DNA of 63,754 nt from contig JAJDZX010000107.1 of assembly GCA_022824395.1 (NCBI GenBank), forward strand, positions 1 through 63,754, written 5' to 3'. A program made the position numbers and the translations under genes. The DNA comes from Alphaproteobacteria bacterium (GTDB taxonomy: Bacteria; Pseudomonadota; Alphaproteobacteria; TMED109). This document shows, in pieces, positions 37,220 through 46,192 of the stretch (its first letter is position 1; every line of letters starts with the position of its first letter). The notes below the pieces were generated by a model. That model was given only the letters and a program-made list of their open reading frames with translations. It was not told where the DNA came from and did not search any database.

Positions 37220-37657
37220 ATGTTGCGAGGAAGGTTCGGCGATTCTTCCGGCCGACCTTACATGGAGGGTTTTGTCCAGCTCCCACGTCTGGGTTGGAGC
37301 GGGAATGTCTCGTTCATATTCGATACTGGCGCAGACACTTCCCTACTGATGCCCCTTGATGCACAGCGGATGGGGATCGACTACGGGCTGTTCGAGAACG
37401 AGATGTCGACGCTGGGAATTGGTGGGGCTTCGGAGAATTTCGTCGAGTCGGCGTATCTGGCCTTCGTCGGCGATGAAGCGCTGTACGGGTACGAAATCGA
37501 CTTGCATATCTGTAAGCCGGCGGAAGAACTGATGACCATTCCTTCGTTGCTGGGCCGCGATGTCATCGACCAGTGGCGCGTCACCTATAACAAATCGGAA
37601 TTGGAACTTCTGGCAGAGGTGATCAGGTGGGACGCCCGGGAGCCGCTTGAGGATTGA
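37220..37657 (+). CDS. retropepsin-like aspartyl protease domain protein
   Basis: A 145-residue single-domain aspartyl protease of the retroviral type. It has FIFDTGADTSLLMP with the active-site DTGA, and near the C-terminus LLGRDVIDQWRV, the matching psi-loop of the fold. A single domain implies it must dimerise to be active. It is paired with the small DUF5678-like protein; target unknown. Confidence 0.8.
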   Translation: MLRGRFGDSSGRPYMEGFVQLPRLGWSGNVSFIFDTGADTSLLMPLDAQRMGIDYGLFENEMSTLGIGGASENFVESAYLAFVGDEALYGYEIDLHICKPAEELMTIPSLLGRDVIDQWRVTYNKSELELLAEVIRWDAREPLED

Positions 37658-38146
37658 CGGGGATCGATTCTCGGTATGGAGCAGGGGCTTTAGATTGTCT
37701 TGCGGCTGTGTCGGTGAGCGACTGGGCCTTTGCCTGTCTGCCCGCGCGTCCAGAAGAGCGCGGCATTCAGCACCGCGGAGTGTGCCTGCGAAGCGCTGAA
37801 GGGCGTTTCCATTCCGATCAGCGATTAGGCGACAGGACGCTTCATCGGGGGTAGCGCGTCGGGATATTTCCGGAGTTCGCCAGGCAAGCGAGCGCCAAGA
37901 GGTCCTACTCCGCCAACTGGCCCAGACCGCATTGCGTGCGGTCTTCGCTCAACGGTTAGCCAGAGGTGCGCCGACAGCGAAACTACGGCACCCACGAGGC
38001 GCGCCGTGCACGGGATGCCCGGTTACCGGAGAAGCGCCGAGAATCAGATCGGCAAGATTAGACTCGCCTCCCGTTGCTGTGGATTGACCGGCGCGGCGGA
38101 GCGGAATTCACGCAAAGACAACCGGCTGGAGGAAGGAACCCATCGC
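37658..38146. other. intergenic stretch, no gene recognised
   Basis: About 490 bases. One plus-strand stretch near 37770-37830 reads like a short protein fragment but with no family I know. GGAGGAAGG at 38128-38136 belongs to the next gene. Confidence 0.4.
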
Positions 38147-38908
38147 ATGAGGATGCACGTGTTTTCCGGAGGCCGGCTTCGGATGTCGAAGCACATCTAT
38201 TTGCCTGACGCGGCGCCCGAGGAAACCATCGACCTTCCTGTTTCCTGTTTTCTGTTTCGGCATCCACAAGGGAATGTGCTGTTCGATACCGGCTGCCACC
38301 CAAAGGTCGCCGAAAAACCGGAAAGGAGATGGGGGAAACTTGCCCGGTCAGTCGTTCCGGTTATGGGAAGCGACGAGAATATTGTGAGTGAGCTTCGCCG
38401 GATAAATCTGACGCCCGCTGACATCGATGTTGTCGTGAACTCCCATCTGCATTGCGATCATTGTGGCTGCAACGAATTCTTCTCCAAGGCGACAATCTAC
38501 GTCCATGAGCATGAGCTCGAACGGGCGCGCCGGCCGGATGTGGAGAAACTGGGATACTTCAGGGCCGACTGGGAACATCCGATGCCAATGGTCGGGGTCA
38601 CCGGTGAGGTCGACATCTTCAACGATGGACGCATGGTGCTTCTTCCTCTCCCTGGGCATGCACCAGGCCTCATCGGCATGCTTGCCAGCCTGCCCCGCAG
38701 CGGCGCCTATCTGCTGGCTTCGGACGCGGTAGCTCTCAGAAAGCATCTGGATCTGGAGATCATTCCGAAGAACACCTGGAGCCGAGACTTACATGCGAAG
38801 TCCCGCGCCGAGATCAAACACATCGAAAAGTCCGGAGCTTTGATCGTGTGTGGCCACGATCTTGCCCAGTGGTCGGCTTTTCGAAAGGCGGAAGAATTCT
38901 ACGACTAG
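38147..38908 (+). CDS. N-acyl homoserine lactonase-like metallo-beta-lactamase fold hydrolase
   Basis: A 253-residue MBL-fold hydrolase. The zinc motif is NSHLHCDHCG (HxHxDH), with further ligands in PLPGHAPGLIG and LASDAV. N-terminal LPVSCFLFRHPQGNVLFDTG is typical of the AttM/AiiB lactonase group, which opens acyl-homoserine-lactone signal rings. A strong GGAGGAAGG lies ten bases ahead of the ATG. It stands alone in an accessory patch. Confidence 0.8.
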   Translation: MRMHVFSGGRLRMSKHIYLPDAAPEETIDLPVSCFLFRHPQGNVLFDTGCHPKVAEKPERRWGKLARSVVPVMGSDENIVSELRRINLTPADIDVVVNSHLHCDHCGCNEFFSKATIYVHEHELERARRPDVEKLGYFRADWEHPMPMVGVTGEVDIFNDGRMVLLPLPGHAPGLIGMLASLPRSGAYLLASDAVALRKHLDLEIIPKNTWSRDLHAKSRAEIKHIEKSGALIVCGHDLAQWSAFRKAEEFYD

Positions 38909-39435
38909 CGATCAGGACGACGCGCGACGACAGGAAATTCCTGTGTTCGGCCCCGATCATTCCCCGAAACCACTGATGTCCCCGAGAATTAGTCTCGCGG
39001 GCGTGGATGCGTATGGACATGCCCCCGTCGATGGTTGTCACGGGCGGAGGCCGTCCTGAGGGAACAAGGCAGGTGCTCGGGACAGAGAACGTGGCCCGCA
39101 TGAGCCGTGCGACAGCCGGCCGGAGCGGCTGAACCCAAGGCGCTTTCGAGGAAAAACTCAGTAATAGGCGGATCGTCAGGTCTCGCTTTGCTTGTGGCAC
39201 CATCGGCGCGTGGGATGTGCCCGCCTACGTGCCGAACGGCGTCTCCATGCCGCTTCCTGGACGCTCAAACCATCTGGAAAAGCGAGGCGTCATCTTTCCT
39301 ACTGTCAGCCCGAGCGGAGATTGAGCGTCCGCGTCCGCCGCGCATTTGGAGGGATGTTTCCGGAATCGTCGCGCGGTATCCGGGCCGGAGGGTGTGAAGC
39401 GCGAGGTCTGACTCGCTGCGGAAAGATGCGCACAC
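38909..39435. other. intergenic stretch, probable relics
   Basis: About 530 bases with no intact gene. It should have held the upstream part of the higB gene whose end remains at 39436-39516, but I cannot recognise it here. Confidence 0.4.
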
Positions 39436-39516
39436 TGGCGCATCTGTTTCCGCCGGACCCACAAAGGGCCATGCGACGTGGAGATCGTGACCTACCGCCG
39501 AGGGAGTTTGACATGA
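39436..39516 (+). pseudogene. HigB toxin remnant (C-terminal fragment)
   Basis: A 26-codon remnant. It reads WRICFRRTHKGPCDVEIVTY, the end of a HigB-type RNase toxin, then four more codons to a TGA at 39514-39516. That stop overlaps the higA ATG (ATGA), exactly as in an intact higBA operon. Upstream the frame has a stop near 39406 and no HigB homology, so the toxin is gone. Confidence 0.75.
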
Positions 39517-39827
39517 ATGCAGGGAACGGAGGGAACGGAATGAGGCCGGTGCATCCGGGCGAAGTCCTGCGTGATGAGCTTGACGAACTCGGACTGTCGG
39601 CCAGTGCGCTGGCGAAGGCGCTGGGCGTACCAGTGAACCGGGTGACGATGATCCTGAACGGTCAGCGGGGTGTGACGGCGGACACGGCGCTGCGGCTAGC
39701 GCGCTATTTCGGGACGACGCCGCAACTGTGGCTGAACCTGCAAAAGACGTGGGAGCTTCGCCGGGCGGAGATCGATGCGGGCCGCAAGATCGCTGAGCCT
39801 TTTACACCTATGCAAACAGTAGCTTGA
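39513..39827 (+). CDS. higA: HigA-family antitoxin (XRE HTH)
   Basis: A 104-residue antitoxin. After a short Gly/Asn-rich start it reads MRPVHPGEVLRDELDELGL, then the helix-turn-helix SASALAKALGVPVNRVTMIL, and TADTALRLARYFGTTPQLWLN, diagnostic of HigA. Normally it represses its operon together with HigB. The start at 39513 overlaps the higB remnant stop; ATG 39540 is an alternative. Its toxin is only a fragment. Confidence 0.87.
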   Translation: MNAGNGGNGMRPVHPGEVLRDELDELGLSASALAKALGVPVNRVTMILNGQRGVTADTALRLARYFGTTPQLWLNLQKTWELRRAEIDAGRKIAEPFTPMQTVA

Positions 39828-39836
39828 GGGACGGGA

Positions 39837-40116
39837 TCAGGACGATAACGCGCGCCTGACGGCTTCAGGTTCCTTCTGGATCACGCGCAACGGCGTCGCG
39901 GCGGGCCCGCTGACCCTGCGCGTTCCCTGTTCCTATTTCCTGTCGCCGGACCGGCCCATGCCCATTAGGGGGGCCCATCTGCGCCTGGGTCAGCCTCGCC
40001 CGCTTGCGAACCTCGCGCGGTGTCACGGGCACATGCACGATGGCGGGGCCTTTGCCCTTGGTGTGAGCAAGGGCCTCGTTGAGGGACTGGATCAGGTCTT
40101 CTCCAAATGTGCTCAT
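39837..40116 (-). pseudogene. HTH antitoxin/regulator pseudogene
   Basis: It begins MSTFGEDLIQSLNEALAHTK then AIVHVPVTPREVRKRARLTQ, the start of an XRE-type antitoxin (NadS/HigA2-like). A single extra base in the G/C run near 39967-39973 shifts the frame. In the other frame the rest continues LMGMGRSGDRK, then a TAG where Trp is expected, then RVSGPAAT and EPEAVRRAL to the natural stop at 39837. A frameshift plus a nonsense codon mark it as a pseudogene. No toxin is adjacent. Confidence 0.75.
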
Positions 40117-40234
40117 CATCTCTCCTTTTCGGAGCGCTTGATAGCAGGGTCGATACCGGCCACCGCGCGCAGCCTCGCAATCGATGCGTGGCGTGCGAGG
40201 AAACGGTGGGCAGCGCGGAGCGGGCGCCCGGGTG

Positions 40235-40996
40235 TCAGTAGGTGGCCCGCCCGCCGCTGACATCGAAGCATGCGCCGGTGGTGAAGCTGCAGCGGGGACT
40301 GGCCACCCAGGCGACCATGTCGGCGACCTCCTCGACCGTACACAGCCGCCCCATCGGAATCCGCGACCACCGGTCAGCGATGTAGTCCCCGTCCAGACCG
40401 TCGAGGATGGCCGTCTCCGTCAGCGCCGGCGTCACGCAGTTGACGGTCACGCCCGCATCGCAGAGTTCCCGGGCGAGGCCCTTCGTCAGGCCGAGCACGC
40501 CCGCCTTGGCCGCGCCGTAGGGGCTGGCGCCCGGGTTGCCTTCCTTGCCGGCAATCGAGGCGACATTGATGATCCGCCCGTAGTTGCGTTCGCGCATGTG
40601 CGGGATGACCGCCCGGCACCCGAGGAACACGCCCGTGAGGTCGACGGCGAGGACGCGCTCCCACTCGGGGAGCGTGTAGTCGACCAGTGGCTTGGTCGGA
40701 CCGTTGACGCCGGCGTTGTTGACCAGGATGTCGACCCGGCCGAGGGCGTCGAGCGTGGCCGTGAAGGCCGCTGCGACAGCCCGTTCGTCGGCCACATCCA
40801 CCTGCCGGCACTCGGCGAACGGCGCCCTGTCCTCCACGTCGGGGCGGAGGTCCCATCCCGAGACGGCGACGCCGAGCTCGTGCAGGCGCCTCGCGATGGC
40901 GAGGCCGATCCCTCGCGCGGCGCCCGTCACGATGGCCGTGCCGCCCGCGAGTCCGAAGCCCGCATCCGCTACGCGCGGGCGTATCGATTCCGGCAC
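40235..40996 (-). CDS. SDR family oxidoreductase (3-oxoacyl-ACP reductase-like)
   Basis: A 253-residue classical SDR. The cofactor motif is TGAARGIG, NNAG is present, the Ser lies in INVASIAG, and YGAAK has the catalytic Tyr and Lys. The C-terminal SFTTGACFDVSGG is typical. The GTG at 40996 starts the homology, about 50 bases after the M23 peptidase stop, so it may be in the xseA operon. Confidence 0.85.
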   Translation of the reverse strand: MPESIRPRVADAGFGLAGGTAIVTGAARGIGLAIARRLHELGVAVSGWDLRPDVEDRAPFAECRQVDVADERAVAAAFTATLDALGRVDILVNNAGVNGPTKPLVDYTLPEWERVLAVDLTGVFLGCRAVIPHMRERNYGRIINVASIAGKEGNPGASPYGAAKAGVLGLTKGLARELCDAGVTVNCVTPALTETAILDGLDGDYIADRWSRIPMGRLCTVEEVADMVAWVASPRCSFTTGACFDVSGGRATY

Positions 40997-41045
40997 CGAC
41001 GTTTCGCCTACCGCCGCCGGAGGCCGTGCGCCGAGGTCGCGCCCG

Positions 41046-41873
41046 TCAGTCGCATCGCCGCTGGTCCGGCCCGGCGGGAACCACCAGTTCCGGATCGATG
41101 CGCGCATCCTGCCAGTTGAATCGCCAGTCCAGGTGCGGCCCGGTGCTCCGGCCGGTCGAACCCACCGTCGCCACGGGGTCGCCCTTGCGGACCCGGTCGC
41201 CGCGGCCGACCGAGATCGAGGACAGGTGCAGGTAGGTCGAGGTCAGGCCCTGTCCGTGCGCGATGATCAGCGTGCCTCCGCTGTAGTAGAGGTCGCGCTC
41301 GGCCATGACCACGACGCCGTCTCCGGCGGCCCGCACCTCCGTGCCGCGGGGTGCGGCGAGGTCGATCCCGTAGTGGGGCTGCCGCGGCTCGCCATTGAGA
41401 ATGCGACGCGTGCCGTACACGCCGGTGATGCACCCTTCGGCCGGCCACTCGAAGCCGTTCAGGTAATGCGGTGTCGTGACCGGTGCCGCGCGGGCCTCGC
41501 GCACGCGCCCCGCTTCGTCCCGGATCCGCTGCAGCACTTCCGTGGGCGGGGTCACCAGGTTGGACGGCAGGCCATCGATCCGCTGTTCGGCGTACTCGCG
41601 CTGGTCGACCTGGAGTTCCATCCGCAGTTCCTCCACGCCCGGCTCGCGAATGCGAAGGACCACGGTGCCAGGCGAATCGCGGTGGAAGCCGATCACGAAC
41701 GAGCCGTCCTGCGCGACCGGAACCGGCTTGCCGTCGAGCGTCGCCGTGGTGCCGGGCGCACTCGCGACGAACAGCAGCCCGCCTTCGACGGGGACGCCGG
41801 TCACGGTGGCCGACCGCACCGGCATGGCGGCCAGCAGGAGGACCAGGGCGGGGACCGCGGCGCGGTACGTCAT
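41046..41873 (-). CDS. M23 family metallopeptidase
   Basis: A 275-residue exported peptidase. The signal peptide is YRAAVPALVLLLAAMPVRS. The LytM/M23 domain at about 165-265 has HYGIDLAAPRGTEVRAAGDG, ending in GRSTGPHLDWRF, with metal ligands His and Asp in HYGID and the HLHLD-type pair in STYLHLSS and GPHLDW. It probably cuts peptidoglycan cross-bridges. The ATG overlaps the xseA stop (ATGA). Confidence 0.9.
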   Translation of the reverse strand: MTYRAAVPALVLLLAAMPVRSATVTGVPVEGGLLFVASAPGTTATLDGKPVPVAQDGSFVIGFHRDSPGTVVLRIREPGVEELRMELQVDQREYAEQRIDGLPSNLVTPPTEVLQRIRDEAGRVREARAAPVTTPHYLNGFEWPAEGCITGVYGTRRILNGEPRQPHYGIDLAAPRGTEVRAAGDGVVVMAERDLYYSGGTLIIAHGQGLTSTYLHLSSISVGRGDRVRKGDPVATVGSTGRSTGPHLDWRFNWQDARIDPELVVPAGPDQRRCD

Positions 41874-43318
41874 GGCTGGCCGTCGGGCGCGGTGTCGAGG
41901 ATCCGCGCGGGTGTCGGCTGCCCGGGCGGGGAATCCTGGAACAGGAGCGTGACCGCCTGTCCGGCGGCGAGGTCCCGTGCCCGCCGGACCAGCGTGTCCT
42001 CCCCGGTCTGCACGATCGCGAACCCGCGCTCCAGGATCCGCTTGTGGCTGGAAGCCTCCAGCAGCCGGGCCTGCGCGGTCCAGCGGCGGCGCGCCTGCTC
42101 GAGCCGCTGCTCCGTGAGGTCCCCGAGCCGCGGCCGGTCGGCGCTCAGCCGCAGGCGGAGCGCGGCCTGGTCGTACCGCGCGCCGATCCCGCGGTCCGCG
42201 GCGCTCAGCGCCGCGCCGGTGCGGCGGCGCATCGCGCTGACCTGGTCCACGGGGGTCCGCAGGCGCCCGGACGCGTGCGCGAGTGCCGCCCGGACCTGGG
42301 CCACGCGCTGGGCTCCGTCCGACACGACCCGGTTCCAGGCGAGATCGACGCGCTGGGTCAGCCGCTCGATGCGCGTGGACGGGCGGGCCAGCCGCTGGCG
42401 GACCGTCTCGAGGCGGGCCAGCCGGGTCTCGGCCGCGCGCTGCAGGCCGGCGGCGAGCCGGGCCGCGGTCGTCATCAGGCCGGCCCTGAGCTCGGACCGG
42501 ACCGGCACCGCCATCTCGGCGGCCGCGGTCGGGGTGGGCGCGCGGAGATCGGCGGCAAAGTCGGCGATCGTGGTGTCGGTCTCGTGGCCGACGGCGGAGA
42601 TGACGGGGATCCGGGACGCCGCGATGGCCCGCGCGACGACCTCCTCGTTGAACGCCATGAGGTCCTCGACGCTGCCGCCGCCGCGGCCCACGATCAGGAC
42701 GTCGGGGCGGGGGACCGGCCCGTCCGGCTCGAGTTCGTTGAGGAACGCGATGCCCGCCGCGATCTGCTCGGCCGCGCCCTCGCCCTGGACGAGCGCCGGC
42801 CACAGGACCACCTCGCGCGGGAACCGTTCCCGGAGGCGGTGCAGGATGTCGTGGATGACGGCCCCCTGTTCGGACGTCACCACGCCGATCACCGACGGCA
42901 GGTAGGGAATGGGACGCTTGCGTTGCTCGTCGAACAGGCCCTCCGCGGCGAGGCGCTCGCGCCGGTCGTTGATCATCTTCAACAGGGCGCCTTCGCCCGC
43001 GACCTCGACCGCGTCGACGATCAGCTGGTACTCGGAACGCTGCCCGTACGTGCTGACGCGCCCGGTCACGACCACCTCCAGCCCGTCCTCGGGGCGGACG
43101 GCGAGGCGCTGGGCGGCCGAGCGGAAGCAGGCGCACTTCAGGCCACTGCGGTCGTCCTTCAGCGTCCAGTAGAGATGGCCGGCGCCGGACCGGAAGAAAC
43201 TGGAGATCTCGCCGCGCACCCGGGCGCGGCTGAAAGCCTCCTCCAACGTGCCCTTGATCTCTTCCGCGAGCTGACTGACCGAGTACTCGGGTAGGTTGGA
43301 GCCGGTGCGCAAGTCCAT
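41870..43318 (-). CDS. xseA: exodeoxyribonuclease VII large subunit
   Basis: A 482-residue subunit. The N-terminal OB fold reads YSVSQLAEEIKGTLEEAF, then GEISSFFRSGAGHLYWTLKD. The catalytic core has GRGGGSVEDLMAFN and PVISAVGHETDTTIADFAAD. The coiled-coil C-terminus is followed by LERGFAIVQ. It degrades single-stranded DNA with the small subunit XseB, which is not in this window. The start lies about 45 bases from the divergent purD. Confidence 0.95.
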   Translation of the reverse strand: MDLRTGSNLPEYSVSQLAEEIKGTLEEAFSRARVRGEISSFFRSGAGHLYWTLKDDRSGLKCACFRSAAQRLAVRPEDGLEVVVTGRVSTYGQRSEYQLIVDAVEVAGEGALLKMINDRRERLAAEGLFDEQRKRPIPYLPSVIGVVTSEQGAVIHDILHRLRERFPREVVLWPALVQGEGAAEQIAAGIAFLNELEPDGPVPRPDVLIVGRGGGSVEDLMAFNEEVVARAIAASRIPVISAVGHETDTTIADFAADLRAPTPTAAAEMAVPVRSELRAGLMTTAARLAAGLQRAAETRLARLETVRQRLARPSTRIERLTQRVDLAWNRVVSDGAQRVAQVRAALAHASGRLRTPVDQVSAMRRRTGAALSAADRGIGARYDQAALRLRLSADRPRLGDLTEQRLEQARRRWTAQARLLEASSHKRILERGFAIVQTGEDTLVRRARDLAAGQAVTLLFQDSPPGQPTPARILDTAPDGQP

Positions 43319-43365
43319 GCGCCGGATACTACTGATCCGGCGCCGGCATAGGGGGAGGGACAGCG

Positions 43366-44625
43366 ATGCACATCCTGCTGCTCGGTAGCGGGGGCCGCGA
43401 GCACGCGCTGGCCTGGACGCTGGCGGCCTCGCCGCTGGTTGACCGGCTGTCGTGCGCGCCGGGCAACCCCGGGATCCTCGAGCTGGGCGAGGCGGCGGAC
43501 TGCGATCCGGCCGACCTCGATTCGGTCGTGGCGTTCGCCCGGACGGCGGCGGTGGACCTGGTGGTGCCGGGCCCGGAGGCGCCGCTGGTGGACGGCGTCG
43601 TCGACCGCCTGGAGGAGGCCGGGATCCGGGCCTTCGGCCCCACGGCCGCCGCGGCCCGACTCGAGGGATCGAAATCGTTTACGCGCGCACTCTGCAGCGA
43701 GGCCGGGATCCCGTGTGCGGCGGGCCAGTCCTTCGATGACGTCGACGCCGCCGTCGCCTACATCCGCACCCAGCCTGCGCCGCCGGTGATCAAGGCGGAC
43801 GGGCTGGCCGCGGGCAAGGGCGTCACGGTGGCGGCGACCTTCGAGGCGGCGGTCGACGCGACCGAGGCAGCCTTCGGCGGGCGCTTCGGCGCGGCCGGCC
43901 GCCGCGTCGTGGTGGAAGAGCGCATGACCGGCACGGAGGCCAGCCTGTTCGCGATCGCCGACGGGGCCAGCGTGCGGATGCTGGCCGACGCACAGGACTA
44001 CAAGCGCATCGGCGACGGCGACCGGGGCCCGAACACCGGCGGCATGGGCGCCGTATCGCCGGCACCGGCGATGACTGATGCGCTGCGGGACGAGGCGATG
44101 GAGCGGATCCTCCGGCCCGCCGTCACCGCGATGGCCCGCCGCGGCACCCCGTTCCGGGGCATCCTGTACGCGGGCCTGATGCTCACCGACGACGGGCCGA
44201 AACTGGTCGAGTTCAACGTCCGGTTCGGCGACCCGGAATGCCAGGCGCTGCTGGTCCGGCTCCGCTCCGACCTGGTGCCGGCGCTGGTCGCGGCGGTCGA
44301 GGGGGAACTCGAGAATTTCGATCTCCGGTTCCGGGCGGATCCGTCGGTCTGCGTGGTCATGGCGGCGCCCGGGTATCCCGAGGCCCCGGTCACGGGGAGC
44401 GCGATCCGCGGCCTCGGCGCGGCCGCGGAGTCGGGGCCCGACGTGCAGGTCTTCCAGGCATCCACGGCCCGCCGCGGCGAGCGCCTCGTGGCCGCGGGCG
44501 GGCGGGTCCTCGGGGTGACCGCTGCCGGGCCGGACGTGGCGGCGGCCCGCCGCGCGGCCTATGCCGCCGTGGCCGCCATCGACTGGCCCGAGGCCGTGTG
44601 GCGGCGGGACATCGCGGCCGCGTGA
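43366..44625 (+). CDS. purD: phosphoribosylamine-glycine ligase
   Basis: A 419-residue ATP-grasp enzyme of purine synthesis. It starts MHILLLGSGGREHALAW and has the signatures PPVIKADGLAAGKGV, the EERMTGTEASLF loop, RIGDGDRGPNTGGMGA, and FNVRFGDPECQ. Typical length. Divergent from xseA. Confidence 0.97.
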   Translation: MHILLLGSGGREHALAWTLAASPLVDRLSCAPGNPGILELGEAADCDPADLDSVVAFARTAAVDLVVPGPEAPLVDGVVDRLEEAGIRAFGPTAAAARLEGSKSFTRALCSEAGIPCAAGQSFDDVDAAVAYIRTQPAPPVIKADGLAAGKGVTVAATFEAAVDATEAAFGGRFGAAGRRVVVEERMTGTEASLFAIADGASVRMLADAQDYKRIGDGDRGPNTGGMGAVSPAPAMTDALRDEAMERILRPAVTAMARRGTPFRGILYAGLMLTDDGPKLVEFNVRFGDPECQALLVRLRSDLVPALVAAVEGELENFDLRFRADPSVCVVMAAPGYPEAPVTGSAIRGLGAAAESGPDVQVFQASTARRGERLVAAGGRVLGVTAAGPDVAAARRAAYAAVAAIDWPEAVWRRDIAAA

Positions 44626-44656
44626 CCGCCGGCCGCCGCGTTCCGCGCGGTGCGCA

Positions 44657-45112
44657 TCACGGGCGGAGCGTCCGGAAGAAGTCCCGGAGCAGGGCGGACG
44701 CCGCCCGCTCGCCGACACCCCCGTACACTTCCGGCCGGTGGTGGGCGCTCGCGCTCTCGAAGATCCTGGGGCCATGCTCGACCCCGCCGCCCTTCGGATC
44801 CGGGGCGCCGTAATAGAGGCGCCGGATCCGGGCCAGCACGATCGCGTGGGCGCACATCGGGCAGGGCTCGAGGGTGACGAAGAGGTCGCAGCCGCTCAGG
44901 CCGTGCCGGCCGAGGGCGCCGGCGCCGCGCCGCAGCACCAGCAGTTCCGCGTGCGCCGTCGGGTCGCCGGTGACCTCCACGCGGTTCCCGTCCCTGGCGA
45001 CGATCGTGCCGTCGCGGGCGAGGACCGCGCCCACCGGGACCTCGCCCCGATCGGCCGCGGACCGGGCTTCGGCCAGCGCCGCGTCCATCAGCGGATGGTC
45101 CAGGAGGGTCAT
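44657..45112 (-). CDS. tadA: tRNA-specific adenosine deaminase
   Basis: A 151-residue deaminase that makes inosine-34 in tRNA-Arg. Zinc site: DPTAHAELLVLR (His and catalytic Glu) and LEPCPMCAHAIVLARI (Cys pair). The C-terminal RASALLRDFFRTLR-like segment matches TadA. Convergent with purD, 31 bases apart. Confidence 0.94.
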   Translation of the reverse strand: MTLLDHPLMDAALAEARSAADRGEVPVGAVLARDGTIVARDGNRVEVTGDPTAHAELLVLRRGAGALGRHGLSGCDLFVTLEPCPMCAHAIVLARIRRLYYGAPDPKGGGVEHGPRIFESASAHHRPEVYGGVGERAASALLRDFFRTLRP

Positions 45113-45189
45113 CGGCCACCGGTCCCGCCGGCGTCGGTATGGTGTGCCCTGGCGCGGAGGCTGACAGCGGGTCCTCCGGGGAGACAGGC

Positions 45190-45873
45190 ATGCCCGAAGT
45201 GACCCCGCGCGACGCGGCCACCCTCATCCTGGTCCGCAACGCGTCCCGCCAGCCCGAGGTGCTGCTCGGCCGGCGGCAGACGTCGGCGCGGTTCATGCCC
45301 GGGTTCTACGTGTTTCCTGGCGGCGGGATCGAGCGGGACGACTACCAGGCCGGTTCGGCCAGCGAACTGGCACCCGAGCTCGTCGAACGGGCCGTGCGGG
45401 TCCCCGAGATCGGGGTCGACCGCGACTACTTCCGGGCCATGGCGTGCGCCGCGGTGCGCGAGACGGTGGAAGAGACCGGCCTCATGCTCAGTGCACCGGG
45501 GGCGGTCGGGGGCGGTCTCGAGGGCGGCTGGACGACGATGCACGCGGCCGGCCTGGCGCCGGCCCTCGAACCCCTGCGCTACGTCGGGCGGGCGATCACC
45601 CCGGCCGACAGCCCGATCCGGTTTCACGCCCGGTTCTTCGCCGCCTCCGCGGACGCGCTCCAGGGCGACCTGCAGCCGACCGCCGAACTCGATGACGTGC
45701 TCTGGGTGCCACTCTCCGCGACCCTGGACCTCGCCCTCGCTTCCCCGACCCGCTTCATGCTGAAACTGATGATGGAGCGGGGATCCGATCCGGCCCGGTT
45801 CGAGCATCGCCACCCGACCCCGCTTTTCACGAAGACTGACGGGCGCCGGCAGGTGATCTGGGATCCGGCGTAA
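45190..45873 (+). CDS. NUDIX hydrolase
   Basis: A 227-residue NUDIX protein. It has RPEVLLGRRQ-like start, VFPGGGIERDD, and the helix ACAAVRETVEETGLML as the core REx2EExG-like box. The long insert between these parts resembles eukaryote-type NUDT19-like enzymes, which act on coenzyme A derivatives. GGGGAG precedes the ATG at 45190. Its 3' end overlaps the convergent Rieske gene by 47 bases. Confidence 0.82.
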   Translation: MPEVTPRDAATLILVRNASRQPEVLLGRRQTSARFMPGFYVFPGGGIERDDYQAGSASELAPELVERAVRVPEIGVDRDYFRAMACAAVRETVEETGLMLSAPGAVGGGLEGGWTTMHAAGLAPALEPLRYVGRAITPADSPIRFHARFFAASADALQGDLQPTAELDDVLWVPLSATLDLALASPTRFMLKLMMERGSDPARFEHRHPTPLFTKTDGRRQVIWDPA

Positions 45874-46192
45874 TCCGCGCGAGGCCGTCGGCGACCGCGA
45901 CGCCGAGCCGGGTGAGCCGCCGTCCGCGGCATGGGCCCCGCACGCACAGTCCGTCGGTGGTGCGGAACAGCGCCCCGTGGTTGGCGCACAGCAGGTGCCG
46001 CCCGTCCCGCGCCATTACCCGCCCGGGGATCAGATCGAGCGGGAGGTGCGCGTGCGGGCAATCGTTGCGGAAGGCGGTGACGCGGCTACCCGTGCGCGTC
46101 ACGATCGTGCCGGGATCGGCAGGGTCCGGTCCGTCGAGCACGCGGGCCCCGCCGTCGGGGATGTCGGCGACCGGGATCGCGTGTTCCGTCAC
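45827..46192 (-). CDS. Rieske [2Fe-2S] domain protein
   Basis: A 121-residue single-domain Rieske protein. The cluster ligands are C-P-H in NDCPHAHLPLD and C-A-N-H in LLCANHGALF. It may be a ferredoxin-type electron carrier. The GTG start at 46192 overlaps the EVE stop by four bases (GTGA), so they are translationally coupled. It overlaps the convergent NUDIX gene at its 3' end. Confidence 0.87.
   Translation of the reverse strand: MTEHAIPVADIPDGGARVLDGPDPADPGTIVTRTGSRVTAFRNDCPHAHLPLDLIPGRVMARDGRHLLCANHGALFRTTDGLCVRGPCRGRRLTRLGVAVADGLARITPDPRSPAGARQSS

Noticed and set aside
38909-39435. Open frames upstream of higA as an intact HigB
   Set aside because: None shows HigB motifs apart from the last 26 codons; an in-frame stop lies before them.
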